The position numbers and the translations under genes are program-made. Under the pieces are notes generated by a model, which saw nothing but the letters and a program-made list of their open reading frames with translations, had not been told where the DNA came from and ran no database searches. DNA of 64,000 nt from Niallia taxi (GTDB lineage: Bacteria > Bacillota > Bacilli > Bacillales > Cytobacillaceae): positions 3,334,001 to 3,398,000 of the forward strand of contig NZ_CP102589.1 of NCBI RefSeq assembly GCF_032818155.1, given 5' to 3'. Below, one piece after another: positions 40,569 through 48,860 of this stretch. How positions within the stretch are numbered: the stretch's first letter is position 1; each line of letters begins with the position of its first letter.

Positions 40569-42809
40569 TTAACCCTTTACTGTCCGCAACTCAAACACTT
40601 TAGGAACCCTTTTCTCTGCATGCGCACGGAAGGTAATACGTGTGTTGCCTTCTGTTACAGCACTTTCAGGAAGCGTATATTTAATATAAACAAACTGATT
40701 CATTTCTTCCCATTCCAACTTACCGTCCTGTAGCTTTGTTTCATTTGCAAGTACATCAAAGCCTTGCATACTTTCCCATTCCTTTTTCGTATAAGCTACT
40801 ATTAAACTATTTTGTTGGTCTTGCAACACCTTAAGAGCAAAGCTGAAGTGTCCGTTTGGCCATGTGTCTCGATATTTTCGATTAGACACTGTCCCAATCC
40901 CGACATGCTCTCCTGTAAATTGATGATCTCTTTCCGGCTGCATTTCTCCCGGCTGAACGAAGTCAATGCTTCTTGCTTCAAGCTCCTGCTCCTTTTGAAT
41001 TGCTTCCTTATAAGATTTCTCTGCTTCAGCCCAGTCAGCTTTCGTAAAAACATCCCAATAAACTGTCGCACTTCTATCATGAAGTAAGTAAAACGGTTTT
41101 AATTCCACATCTCTTGGATTTCCGATTCCTTCGAGCGTAAAAGCCTCTTCACTTATCTTGCTGATATGCTGCAACGGGCTATTATCTGCTACTAGCACTG
41201 GTGTAAACAACAGGTCCTTCGTCTTTTGGGCATCGCTTATCTCTCCCAAATCACCAGCTAGAACAATTGGTCCGTACAAAAACGCAACCCTGTTTGGATT
41301 ATCAAGTATTGCTTCCTTACGAAGTGTCATCGGGATATCAACCTCAAGTACATCTCCATCTTTCCAAACTCTATCTATTTCTATAAGACTAGCTGGTTTG
41401 GTTTCATGCTGATAATCCTCACCGTTTACCGAAATGGACATTCCTTTTTCTGCCCAGTACGGGTGCCTTAACGTCAAAGTAAAAGCCTTGTCTGCAGAGG
41501 CAGATATTTCTATCCTGATATTGCCATTCTTCGGGTATGCTGTTTTTTGCTCAACAACAACTCCCATCTCCTTCCACTCAAGTCGTGAAGGAATGTATTG
41601 ATTGATATAAAGCTTGCTGTCATCATGAAAATAAATGGCATTTCCATGGCTGGCATGGTTTTCCATGCCTGAGCCTACACAGCATGTAAAGCTGTCAAAC
41701 TTAGAGTTGTACTTTTTATGGCCACCCATGTCGAGGGAAACGAAATAACAAACACTGCCATCACCTGGATGCTGGGATGCGAGTATGTGGTTATAAAGCG
41801 CCCTTTCATAGTAATCTCCCTCCTCAGCAGTCGGTTTCCATCTGAAAAGATGTTTTGTCAATTTCAACATATTATACGAATTACATGTTTCACATGTATT
41901 CTCACCTAATCTATCATTCTGCTTGCCTGCCTCGCCAAAATGCTCATTAAGCGAATTTCCTCCTATCACATAGGAATGCTCATGAACAACCGTATTCCAG
42001 AAGTACTCTGAAATTTCCTTATATGTTTCGTTGCCGGATATCTCATACTGCCTTGCTGCAGCAACAACTTTCGGTATTTGTGTGTTGGCATGCTTTCCTG
42101 CGAGTGCATCCTTTTTATCTGCTAATGGGTCAAGCACCTCTTTATGATAAAATCTTTCTGAAAGTGCAAAAAAGCGCATTTCACCAGTATGTACAGCTAA
42201 ATCAGCAAGCACCTCAGCCATTCCTCCGAACTCACACTTCAGCAATTCATCCATTTGTTCTTCTGAAAGGTCCTTTACCATATCCTCAAGCCAAAGCCCA
42301 AGCTTCATTTCGACTGCAAGAGCCTTCTCATTATCTGTATGCAAATAAGCATCCCGTAAGCCTGCAAACACTTTATGCATTGTATATAAAGGCACCCAGC
42401 CTCCATTCAAATCGAAGCCTTGGGAATAGATTTTGCCTTCCTTTACTTCCTGAAAAATCGCTTTTCCTCTCGGAATTCCTGAGATTAATCCTGTTCCGTC
42501 TGCTTCCTGGCATAACGCCAGCTCTTCGACAATATAAGCCGCCCTGTCTTTGAATCTGCTGTCACCAGTCGCAGCAGCCATCAATGAGCATGCAGATAAA
42601 TAGTGACCTAAAGTATGTCCGGAAATGCCTTGCTCCTCCCAGCCATTATAGTGGCTCGCTTTTGGTTCTAAACCTGCATATTCTCTATATCTCGACAATA
42701 GCTTATTTGGTTCAAGCTGAAGAAGATATTCCATGTTCAGTTCCATTGCATGCTTAAAAGGACCATCTGTTATTCTTACTTGCGTTAAATCAAAAGCTTT
42801 AACTGTCAT
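40569..42809 (-). CDS. GH127-type beta-L-arabinofuranosidase (DUF1680 fold)
   Basis: 746 residues from the ATG at 42809; a GTG three codons upstream (42818) is an alternative. (alpha/alpha)6 barrel family formerly DUF1680. Numbering from the GTG, the metal site appears as CETC (Glu310, Cys312) and TCC (Cys379, Cys380), matching the Glu-Cys-Cys-Cys zinc ligands of Bifidobacterium HypBA1, whose first Cys of the CC pair is the nucleophile. Seen also: QGISGHTLGHYLSA near 64. No signal peptide, so it acts on imported oligosaccharides or glycopeptide fragments. Its promoter is under AraR and CcpA, so it belongs to the arabinose regulon. Confidence 0.85.
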   Translation of the reverse strand: MTVKAFDLTQVRITDGPFKHAMELNMEYLLQLEPNKLLSRYREYAGLEPKASHYNGWEEQGISGHTLGHYLSACSLMAAATGDSRFKDRAAYIVEELALCQEADGTGLISGIPRGKAIFQEVKEGKIYSQGFDLNGGWVPLYTMHKVFAGLRDAYLHTDNEKALAVEMKLGLWLEDMVKDLSEEQMDELLKCEFGGMAEVLADLAVHTGEMRFFALSERFYHKEVLDPLADKKDALAGKHANTQIPKVVAAARQYEISGNETYKEISEYFWNTVVHEHSYVIGGNSLNEHFGEAGKQNDRLGENTCETCNSYNMLKLTKHLFRWKPTAEEGDYYERALYNHILASQHPGDGSVCYFVSLDMGGHKKYNSKFDSFTCCVGSGMENHASHGNAIYFHDDSKLYINQYIPSRLEWKEMGVVVEQKTAYPKNGNIRIEISASADKAFTLTLRHPYWAEKGMSISVNGEDYQHETKPASLIEIDRVWKDGDVLEVDIPMTLRKEAILDNPNRVAFLYGPIVLAGDLGEISDAQKTKDLLFTPVLVADNSPLQHISKISEEAFTLEGIGNPRDVELKPFYLLHDRSATVYWDVFTKADWAEAEKSYKEAIQKEQELEARSIDFVQPGEMQPERDHQFTGEHVGIGTVSNRKYRDTWPNGHFSFALKVLQDQQNSLIVAYTKKEWESMQGFDVLANETKLQDGKLEWEEMNQFVYIKYTLPESAVTEGNTRITFRAHAEKRVPKVFELRTVKG

Positions 42810-42878
42810 CAGACTCACTTTCCTCTCTATACTATTAATAAGAATAAGTACTTGTTCTGAAATTGTATGGTTGTATTT

Positions 42879-42893
42879 ATGTAAGCGTATTCT
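42879..42893 (+). promoter_or_regulatory. cre site downstream of the GH127 promoter
   Basis: ATGTAAGCGTATTCT matches WTGNAANCGNWNNCW completely. It lies just downstream of the predicted start (about 42896 on the minus strand), a typical roadblock location for CcpA. Confidence 0.7.
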
Positions 42894-42902
42894 ATATTAA
42901 AA

Positions 42903-42931
42903 ATTTTATGATAGTTGTTCGTACATGTCAA
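42903..42931 (-). promoter_or_regulatory. GH127 sigma-A promoter overlapping an AraR box
   Basis: Minus strand: -35 TTGACA (42926-42931), 17-bp spacer, -10 TAAAAT (42903-42908). An AraR-like box AGTTGTTCGTACATGT (42913-42928, 12 of 16 consensus positions) lies in the spacer and overlaps the -35. Confidence 0.75.
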
Positions 42932-43123
42932 CAAATATCCTCATACAAATCTAGACATCTTTTAAGTTTTACATAAAAGAATTGTCAAAAACCTGGTGTT
43001 TATCAGCAGAAAAAACTGGCTTTACGCCTTTTATAGCAACTCCTCTGTACGAACTACTTCTTCAGAAAAAATTTTATTATAGTCTTTTCCTGCTTTTTTT
43101 GGTACGATAGCTTTATATCTATT

Positions 43124-43136
43124 TTTGTACGTATAA
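43124..43136. promoter_or_regulatory. AraR operator in front of araR (autoregulation)
   Basis: TTTGTACGTATAA, 37 bp before the araR start codon, closely matching the two araB boxes. Placed downstream of any promoter here, so it would act as an autorepression site. The remainder of the 42810-43172 gap carries the GH127 control sites and weak GTACGA-type half sites. Confidence 0.7.
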
Positions 43137-43172
43137 GTTAAGGATATGGAAACACAAGAAAGTGGTGATAGT

Positions 43173-44288
43173 GTGGCACAAAAAACAAAATACAACATGG
43201 TTAAGGAACAAATTACTGAATGGATTACAACTGGCCAAGTCAAACCCGGGGAGAAAATTCATTCTGAAAATGAGCTTGTCAAAATGTTTGGAGTAAGCCG
43301 CCATACCATTCGCCAGGCAATAGGAGATTTGGTTCATGAAGGCTGGCTTTACAGGGAGCAAGGTGCCGGCACATTCTGCTCAGACAGAAAAGCGGAAACT
43401 GGGTTGGGCTCTGCTGGTCAAGCAGGCAAGCGCACAAAAAATATTGGTGTTATTACCACTTATATATCTGATTACATCTTTCCTTCCATCATTAAAGGCA
43501 TAGAATCCTATTTATCAACAAAAGGCTATTCATTGACCTTTTCTTGTACAGATAATGACATTGACAAAGAAAAGCAATGCTTGCAGACAATGCTCGCTAG
43601 CAATATTGACGGACTTATCGTCGAGCCGACAAAAAGTAGTAACTTTAATCCTAATATCAATTACTATTTGGAACTAGAGCAAAATAAAATCCCATACTTA
43701 ATGATCAACCAATTCTACTCACAGCTTGCGCCTCCTTACATTATGGTTAATGATGAAAAGGGCGGTTATATTGCGACAGAGCATTTAATTAAGCTTGGCC
43801 ATAAGCGGATTATTGGTCTTTTCAAAACAGATGATTTACAAGGTGTTAACCGCATGAAGGGCTTTATACAAGCATACAAGGATCATGCCGTTCCTTTCTT
43901 TCAGGATATGATCATTAACTTTACAACAGAAGATCAAGACAAATCACTGGAAGCATTGCAGGAAATTCTCCAAAAAGAAGACAGACCGACTGCCATCGTA
44001 TGCTATAATGATCAGCTCGCCATAAAAGCAATAAGCATTTTACGGACTATGGGATTATCTATCCCAAATGATATTTCTATCTTAGGCTTTGATGATTCCT
44101 TTTTAACAGAGGCTTCAGAAGTAAAGCTGACCTCCATAACGCATCCAAAAATGAAAATGGGCGAAGAAGCGGCGAAGTGGATTGTTGCTGCAGTCGAAAA
44201 GAAAAGCAAGCCGGCTCCATCAATTGTCTATGAACCCCAAATTGTAGTTAGAGAGTCCACTGCTTCTGTAGCTGTCACGAAGCAGTAA
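43173..44288 (+). CDS. araR: Arabinose operon repressor (GntR HTH + LacI-type effector domain)
   Basis: 371 residues when started at GTG 43173, which has a near-perfect AAGTGGTGAT site; an in-frame ATG at 43146 has a weak site, and the GTG start aligns with the N-terminus of B. subtilis AraR. The N-terminal GntR winged helix (about 5-70) contains ENELVKMFGVSRHTIRQAIG and LYREQGAGTF; the C-terminal LacI/GalR-type domain (about 85-371) has TTYISDYIFPSIIKGIESYL and HLIKLGHKRI. L-arabinose binding would release it from TTGTACGTAYAA boxes. AraR boxes occur at its own, araB and GH127 promoters. Divergent from the GH127 gene. Confidence 0.95.
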   Translation: MAQKTKYNMVKEQITEWITTGQVKPGEKIHSENELVKMFGVSRHTIRQAIGDLVHEGWLYREQGAGTFCSDRKAETGLGSAGQAGKRTKNIGVITTYISDYIFPSIIKGIESYLSTKGYSLTFSCTDNDIDKEKQCLQTMLASNIDGLIVEPTKSSNFNPNINYYLELEQNKIPYLMINQFYSQLAPPYIMVNDEKGGYIATEHLIKLGHKRIIGLFKTDDLQGVNRMKGFIQAYKDHAVPFFQDMIINFTTEDQDKSLEALQEILQKEDRPTAIVCYNDQLAIKAISILRTMGLSIPNDISILGFDDSFLTEASEVKLTSITHPKMKMGEEAAKWIVAAVEKKSKPAPSIVYEPQIVVRESTASVAVTKQ

Positions 44289-44301
44289 CTAAAAAAGAAA
44301 A

Positions 44302-44333
44302 GGCTGAACCAATGAGTGGTTCAGCTTTTTTTT
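44302..44333. terminator. Bidirectional terminator between araR and the GH27 gene
   Basis: GCTGAACC-AATGAGT-GGTTCAGC with flanking A and T runs, the same stem sequence as the galT terminator. The GH27 stop codon lies in its T-run. Confidence 0.9.
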
Positions 44334-45609
44334 ATGTTATTTTATAAAGCTTGCTGCTGTGTGGAGCAAGCTTTGCTTTAACAGTTTCCTCTATATGGAC
44401 GGATTCCTTTTCCCATACATCCTTAGCTGTCATTATTTTTGTCAGTCCGATGTCTTCCAACAACACTTCTACTTCGCATTCAGCCTCGCCTATATTAAAT
44501 AATGCTACATAGACAGTGTTATCAGGTCCTTTGGCTGTCCAAGCAACTTTATCACCATTTCTAAATATTAGTCTGCTGTCTGTTCCATTTTGGTTTAATT
44601 CAAGAATATCTTCGTTTGTTAGTAAAGACAGTGTCCAGCTGTCATTGTCCCGCAGCTCTCCGCCAAACATGAGTGGCGAACGAAACACGGACCATAATGT
44701 CAGCATTGTCACCTGTTCTTCCTTTGTGAACCTTGTCCAACGATCTGCACCGCCTCCATCAACAGAGCGAATGCCAATATGTCCTAATGGGAGCATATCA
44801 CAATCAGGCCAATATCCTGGACCTGAAAGCCCACTCCATTTCTCACATCTCTCAAACATATCGTATAAAAGCTGCCATTGATCCCAATAATCGTCTGTCA
44901 TTCGCCACATATTAGCGTTATCCTGCAATACATCAGCAAATTCGAGCGGTGCAGGCCCTGGAGACAGACTTAACACCATATCTCTACCACAGTTATCGAT
45001 TGCCTTTCTTATCAGCTTAATTTCGTCCACATGTGTAGTATAAAGCTTTGATGCTGCAATATCATCAACCTTTATGTAGTCAACTCCCCATTCGGCATAC
45101 AGCTTAAATAAAGAGTTATAATACGCCTCAGCACCAGATGTGTTTGCATCTACCCCATACATATCTGTATTCCATGGACAGATTGAATTTGGATGAGCGA
45201 TGTCGCGGGCTGTATGGTCAGAGTCTAAAATGCCTGTATTTTGATGGACTGCTTGCCTCGGAATTCCCCTCATTATATGGATGCCGAACTTTAATCCAAG
45301 GCTATGAACATAATCAGAGAGCGGTTTAAAACCTTTCCCTTCCGCTGAAGAAGGAAATCTGTTTACAGCAGGAATAAGCCGGGAATATTCGTCCATCTCC
45401 AGTTCTACAAAGGGCCGATACTGAGAGGAATTAGCGCCAGGCTCATACCATTGAATATCTACAACAATATATTGCCATCCAAAATCCTTTAAATGCTTTG
45501 CCATATATTCAGCGTTCCCTTTGACTTCCTCTTCTGTTACTGATGCGCCATAACAATCCCAGCTATTCCATCCTAACGGAGGAGTCTGGGCAAAACGATG
45601 ATGATTCAT
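44332..45609 (-). CDS. GH27 glycosidase, probable beta-L-arabinopyranosidase
   Basis: 425 residues, GH27 (alpha-galactosidase) barrel. PPLGWNSWDCYG at the N-terminus; nucleophile Asp182 in YIKVDDIA; Arg236 and acid/base Asp240 in WRMTDDYWD. In alpha-galactosidases the sugar-binding pair is Asp51-Asp52 (DDCW), but here it is Asp51-Ile52 (VVDIQW). The substituted position is where GH27 beta-L-arabinopyranosidases such as Geobacillus Abp differ from alpha-galactosidases, because L-arabinopyranose lacks the C6 hydroxymethyl. With the arabinose genes alongside, beta-L-arabinopyranosidase is favoured; an alpha-galactosidase remains possible. Follows the AraC-type gene with a 109-bp gap, no signal peptide. 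Confidence 0.82.
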   Translation of the reverse strand: MNHHRFAQTPPLGWNSWDCYGASVTEEEVKGNAEYMAKHLKDFGWQYIVVDIQWYEPGANSSQYRPFVELEMDEYSRLIPAVNRFPSSAEGKGFKPLSDYVHSLGLKFGIHIMRGIPRQAVHQNTGILDSDHTARDIAHPNSICPWNTDMYGVDANTSGAEAYYNSLFKLYAEWGVDYIKVDDIAASKLYTTHVDEIKLIRKAIDNCGRDMVLSLSPGPAPLEFADVLQDNANMWRMTDDYWDQWQLLYDMFERCEKWSGLSGPGYWPDCDMLPLGHIGIRSVDGGGADRWTRFTKEEQVTMLTLWSVFRSPLMFGGELRDNDSWTLSLLTNEDILELNQNGTDSRLIFRNGDKVAWTAKGPDNTVYVALFNIGEAECEVEVLLEDIGLTKIMTAKDVWEKESVHIEETVKAKLAPHSSKLYKIT

Positions 45610-45718
45610 TTACCTTCACACCTTTCACGACAGAGTCTTTTATAGGCTAATCTTATAGGAAACAAAGCATTGGCATCTACGATAACTTTTTGCTCATCTA
45701 TGTAATATATTGCTGTTT

Positions 45719-46600
45719 TCAATCCAATTTTAATTTATGTAAATAGGCATGCTCTGTCGCTAAACGGAATTCACCAGGTGAAATTCCAATCCATTGATGA
45801 AAAACCTTGATAAAGTAACTTCCTGTTGAGTAGCCAAGTTCTTGCGCAATTGCCTCCATTGTCATATCAGAATCTCGCAGCAGCCTAATTGCCTCCTCCA
45901 TTCTTACCTTTGTCAAATACTCAATTGGTGTGTATCCGGTTGTTTTTTTGTATAATCTTGTAAAGTAATATTTTGAAAGATTAACTTTAGCTGCTATCTC
46001 TTCAAGACTTTGCAGTGATTGATATGTTTCCTCGATGTACGAAGCCGCTTCGGCAATGGGATCAGGCCATGAGTGTTTCTCTTTTTTTGCTGAAACATGA
46101 TTCCTGAACAATTCCATGACAAACTCATAAACAATGGCAGAGGCTCTAAACCCGTCAGTTATATGATTTTTCGCTGCACTGGCAAAAACACTTTTTAATA
46201 AACGGATTGGCGAACTGTCTTCTGGCATTGAAAAGACCTGACCAAGACTAGATACTGCATGGCGCCATTCCTCTTCAATATTTGTCGGCCGAAACATAAT
46301 AAAGAGGACCTCCCAATCAGTATTGCTTTCTAAAAAGAAGTAGCGGTGGTTGCTTGGAATCTCCACCATAAAGCCTGTTCCTTTTCCTAATTTATGAAGT
46401 GTTTCATCCACTTCTATATAACCACAGCCAGCGAGCGTATATTGAAATAAAAAAAGTGGTCCATCCTTGCGAGTTAAGCCGTTCCAATGATACGACTCCT
46501 TTGAAATGATTTGGTTCCCCACTGCAAAAAGCTGGTAGAACGATTGATTCAATGTATCTAAAAACCGAAAACCATAGACTTCTTGTTTGTTATTTGTCAT
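45719..46600 (-). CDS. AraC-family transcriptional regulator
   Basis: 293 residues. N-terminal cupin-like sensing region (about 20-130, with FQYTLAGCGYIEVD and GFMVEIPSNHRYFF), followed by a C-terminal double HTH (about 190-290): SLEEIAAKVNLSKYYFTRLYKKTTGYTPIEYL and EAIAQELGYSTGSYFIKVFHQ. The AraC label is by fold; the ligand need not be arabinose. It lies upstream of the GH27 gene on the same strand, so it likely activates that gene and perhaps itself. The upstream gap holds two cre-like palindromic sites. Confidence 0.9.
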   Translation of the reverse strand: MTNNKQEVYGFRFLDTLNQSFYQLFAVGNQIISKESYHWNGLTRKDGPLFLFQYTLAGCGYIEVDETLHKLGKGTGFMVEIPSNHRYFFLESNTDWEVLFIMFRPTNIEEEWRHAVSSLGQVFSMPEDSSPIRLLKSVFASAAKNHITDGFRASAIVYEFVMELFRNHVSAKKEKHSWPDPIAEAASYIEETYQSLQSLEEIAAKVNLSKYYFTRLYKKTTGYTPIEYLTKVRMEEAIRLLRDSDMTMEAIAQELGYSTGSYFIKVFHQWIGISPGEFRLATEHAYLHKLKLD

Positions 46601-46619
46601 ATGCGCTCCTTCATCGGGT

Positions 46620-46634
46620 ATGTAAGCGCTTAAA
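46620..46634. promoter_or_regulatory. cre-like site 1 in the AraC/STAS divergent region
   Basis: ATGTAAGCGCTTAAA fits WTGNAANCGNWNNCW except at the penultimate C. It lies 20 bp upstream of the araC-type start; CcpA or the AraC protein itself could bind. Confidence 0.45.
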
Positions 46635-46712
46635 TGTTTTAGCAGCGCTGTTTCCTTTGTTAGGCTTTTTTTCTATAATCATACAACATTACCATCTCTT
46701 CGGCTACATTTT

Positions 46713-46727
46713 TTAAAGCGTTTACAA
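46713..46727. promoter_or_regulatory. cre-like site 2 in the AraC/STAS divergent region
   Basis: Minus strand TTGTAAACGCTTTAA, one consensus mismatch, resembling site 1 in inverted orientation (12 of 14 core bases equal). Confidence 0.45.
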
Positions 46728-46836
46728 AAGGTGGTGTCAGATGAGGAACTTCGACACTTACTACCACTATTCTATAGAGGTATAATAAAGAAATACTATG
46801 ACGAAGAAAAAAAATTAATATTGGAGCTGATTCCTT

Positions 46837-47691
46837 TTGAAAGACGAATTAATGTATATTGGCAATAAAGTTATTAACAGCCAGCAAATTTTGGCTGTTA
46901 ATATGAATGATCTGCTAAAGCAATTTTTTCAAGGTGAGAATATGGAAGGCTTTGAAAGAATTAGTGAAGAAAAATTTTCGCGCTGGAGTGCTAATCTGTT
47001 TACCATCATGGGCGAAGCATTAAAGGATAATGACAAAAAACAAACGAATGAGCTGGACAACTGGGCAAGAGAAGCTGGAGGCAGCTTCGTGAAAAATTAT
47101 GTACCACTTTCAGCAGCATTACGGTCGCTTACAATTTATCGAAATGTTATCTGGAATGTGTTCACTGTTGAGCTGGAGGAAAAATCATTTGCAGCCATAA
47201 CAATGCTTGATGTTGGAAAAATAATCGACCCTTTGCTTGATGAAATCAGTGTTATTATCGGTAAAGTTTACGAGGAAAACAGCAGCAGATTAATGAAAAT
47301 TGCCTATTCTGCTTTAGAGGAATTATCTGTCCCTGTTGTGCCCGTAGCAAAAGAAACGGCGATTATACCGCTTATCGGTCAAATTGATACAGATCGCTCC
47401 CAGCTTATATTGGAAGTGGCGCTAGAGGAATCTGCTAGATTAAAGGTCGAATATTTGATTTTGGATATTTCTGGTGTCCCTATTGTCGACACAATGGTAG
47501 CCGATAATTTATTCAAGGTTGTTCATGCCCTTGATCTGATTGGTGTCAAATCCATTATTTCCGGAATTCGGCCTGAAATTGCCCAAACTATTATTACATT
47601 AGGAATCGATTTCAGCAATGTGACAACATGTGCCAACTTACATACAGCACTTGCCAGCATTGGATTAAGAAGAGTGGCAGAGCCCTCTTAA
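46837..47691 (+). CDS. RsbR-family STAS-domain stressosome protein
   Basis: 284 residues, starting at TTG 46837 behind TTGGAG; an ATG five codons later has no site. N-terminal helical non-heme globin-like region (1-150) and a C-terminal STAS domain (about 172-278). The STAS motif YLILDISGVPIVDTMVADNL matches RsbR paralogs; Ser212 and Thr251 occupy the RsbT phosphorylation positions (B. subtilis Thr171/Thr205). It would sit in a stressosome with RsbS and feed the sigma-B cascade, but no rsbS/T/U genes are adjacent, so it resembles the scattered RsbR paralogs of Bacillus. Convergent with the isdG-type gene, sharing a terminator. Confidence 0.88.
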   Translation: MKDELMYIGNKVINSQQILAVNMNDLLKQFFQGENMEGFERISEEKFSRWSANLFTIMGEALKDNDKKQTNELDNWAREAGGSFVKNYVPLSAALRSLTIYRNVIWNVFTVELEEKSFAAITMLDVGKIIDPLLDEISVIIGKVYEENSSRLMKIAYSALEELSVPVVPVAKETAIIPLIGQIDTDRSQLILEVALEESARLKVEYLILDISGVPIVDTMVADNLFKVVHALDLIGVKSIISGIRPEIAQTIITLGIDFSNVTTCANLHTALASIGLRRVAEPS

Positions 47692-47693
47692 TC

Positions 47694-47730
47694 AATAGAA
47701 AAGGCATCCTGTTTGGATGCCTTTTCTATT
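47694..47730. terminator. Bidirectional terminator, STAS gene / heme locus
   Basis: AATAGAAAAGGCATCC-TGTTT-GGATGCCTTTTCTATT, a 16-bp perfect stem between the convergent STAS and IsdG-type genes. Confidence 0.9.
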
Positions 47731-47746
47731 ACTTTCACTTTTAAGA

Positions 47747-48079
47747 TTAGCTGCCAGCAACCTCTTTAATAATCGGTTTTCTTTGCACCTTCACTTCATA
47801 TTTTGTTGTTTTGTTTTCAATAATGAATTCTGGAACGCCGCCTCTGTGTGCGTGTGATTCTTTAAACTCCTCACTTCCTACCCATCCTAAGAAGCCTTCT
47901 TTGTTTTCCCATCTTGTGACAATAGTAATTTCCTCATAATCTGTTGTTCCAGCAGTCAGCAATACTTCTAATCCAATAAAACCTGCTTTTTCTTCGATTT
48001 TTCCAATTCTATTAAATCTTTCAATGAATCCTTCCGCAAATCCTTCTTTTACTTTAACAGTGTTAGTTACAATATACAT
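47747..48079 (-). CDS. isdG: Heme-degrading monooxygenase (IsdG type)
   Basis: 110 residues, ABM fold. The catalytic triad of IsdG (Asn7, Trp67, His77) maps to Asn6 (MYIVTNT), Trp66 (FLGWVGSEEF) and His76 (ESHAHRGG), offset by one. Opens the heme ring with oxygen and electrons to release iron. Last gene of the Fur-regulated heme locus, 13 bp after the ATPase gene. Presence of all three residues distinguishes it from the unrelated ABM protein at 8603. Confidence 0.92.
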   Translation of the reverse strand: MYIVTNTVKVKEGFAEGFIERFNRIGKIEEKAGFIGLEVLLTAGTTDYEEITIVTRWENKEGFLGWVGSEEFKESHAHRGGVPEFIIENKTTKYEVKVQRKPIIKEVAGS

Positions 48080-48092
48080 TTTGTTTCCTCCT

Positions 48093-48860
48093 CTAATTTT
48101 TTGGAATAATTACTGGATAATTGTTCTCAAACTTAATTGATGCATCAATTTCATATACTTCTTTCAGTAACTGAGCAGTTAATATTGCTTGAGGCTTTCC
48201 GGTTTGATAGATTTCGCCACGCTTCATAACAATAAGATTGTCACTGTATGCGCCCGCATATTGAAGCTCATGTAACACCATAATGACGGTAATCTGATAG
48301 GTTTTATTTATTCTAGAGAGAATTTTCATTAGTTCTAGCTGGTGTGTAATGTCTAAGAATGTAGTTGGTTCATCAAGCAATAAAACAGACGTCTTCTGAG
48401 CTAATGCCATAGCAATCCTCGCTCTTTGCAATTCACCGCCTGACAATTGGCCAACCATTCGATCTGCCATATTCTCTAGTCCAGTTTCTCTTATTGCCCA
48501 CGCAATAATCTCTTTATCCTCTTCAGATACGGGACCTGTAAGCCGTTGAAAAGGCACCCTTCCATAGCCGACGAGTTCCTTCACTGTAATGCTTGGCATC
48601 ACCTCTTTTGCTTGCGGAAGCATCGCTATTTTTTGGGAATACTCTTTTCTTTTATATTTATGAATAAGCTGATTGTCCAATGTCACCAAGCCGTTATCTG
48701 CTTTTAAAAGGCGTGCAAATAATTTTAAGAGGGTAGATTTCCCTGAACCATTTGGTCCAACAATTGCGGTCATTTTTCCCTCTGGAAATTCAATGTTAAT
48801 ATCATGAAGCTGGAATTTCCCTTGTCTGAACTGCAGTTCCTCTGATTTTAACACTGCCAT
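48093..48860 (-). CDS. Heme/iron ABC transporter ATP-binding protein (set 2)
   Basis: 255 residues, FecE/FhuC-type ATPase. Walker A GPNGSGKST, signature LSGGELQRARIA, Walker B VLLLDEP, and the H-loop VLHELQ. Drives import through the neighbouring permease at 48860. Stop-start overlap with the permease (48860) shows coupling. It forms the second of two binding-protein/permease/ATPase sets in the locus, with sortase B lying between the two sets. Confidence 0.9.
   Translation of the reverse strand: MAVLKSEELQFRQGKFQLHDINIEFPEGKMTAIVGPNGSGKSTLLKLFARLLKADNGLVTLDNQLIHKYKRKEYSQKIAMLPQAKEVMPSITVKELVGYGRVPFQRLTGPVSEEDKEIIAWAIRETGLENMADRMVGQLSGGELQRARIAMALAQKTSVLLLDEPTTFLDITHQLELMKILSRINKTYQITVIMVLHELQYAGAYSDNLIVMKRGEIYQTGKPQAILTAQLLKEVYEIDASIKFENNYPVIIPKN

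Noticed and set aside
42023..42553. 176-residue plus-strand open frame within the GH127 gene
   Set aside because: Lies fully antisense to a conserved enzyme with active-site residues, no start signal, and no recognisable protein pattern.
43146..43172. Upstream ATG start for araR
   Set aside because: Weak ribosome binding site; the GTG at 43173 has a near-consensus site and gives the expected AraR N-terminus.
44332..45609. Simple alpha-galactosidase annotation tied to the galKET operon
   Set aside because: The gene is 40 kb from gal, sits among arabinose genes and carries the Asp-to-Ile substitution, so an arabinopyranosidase role is more likely; kept as an alternative.
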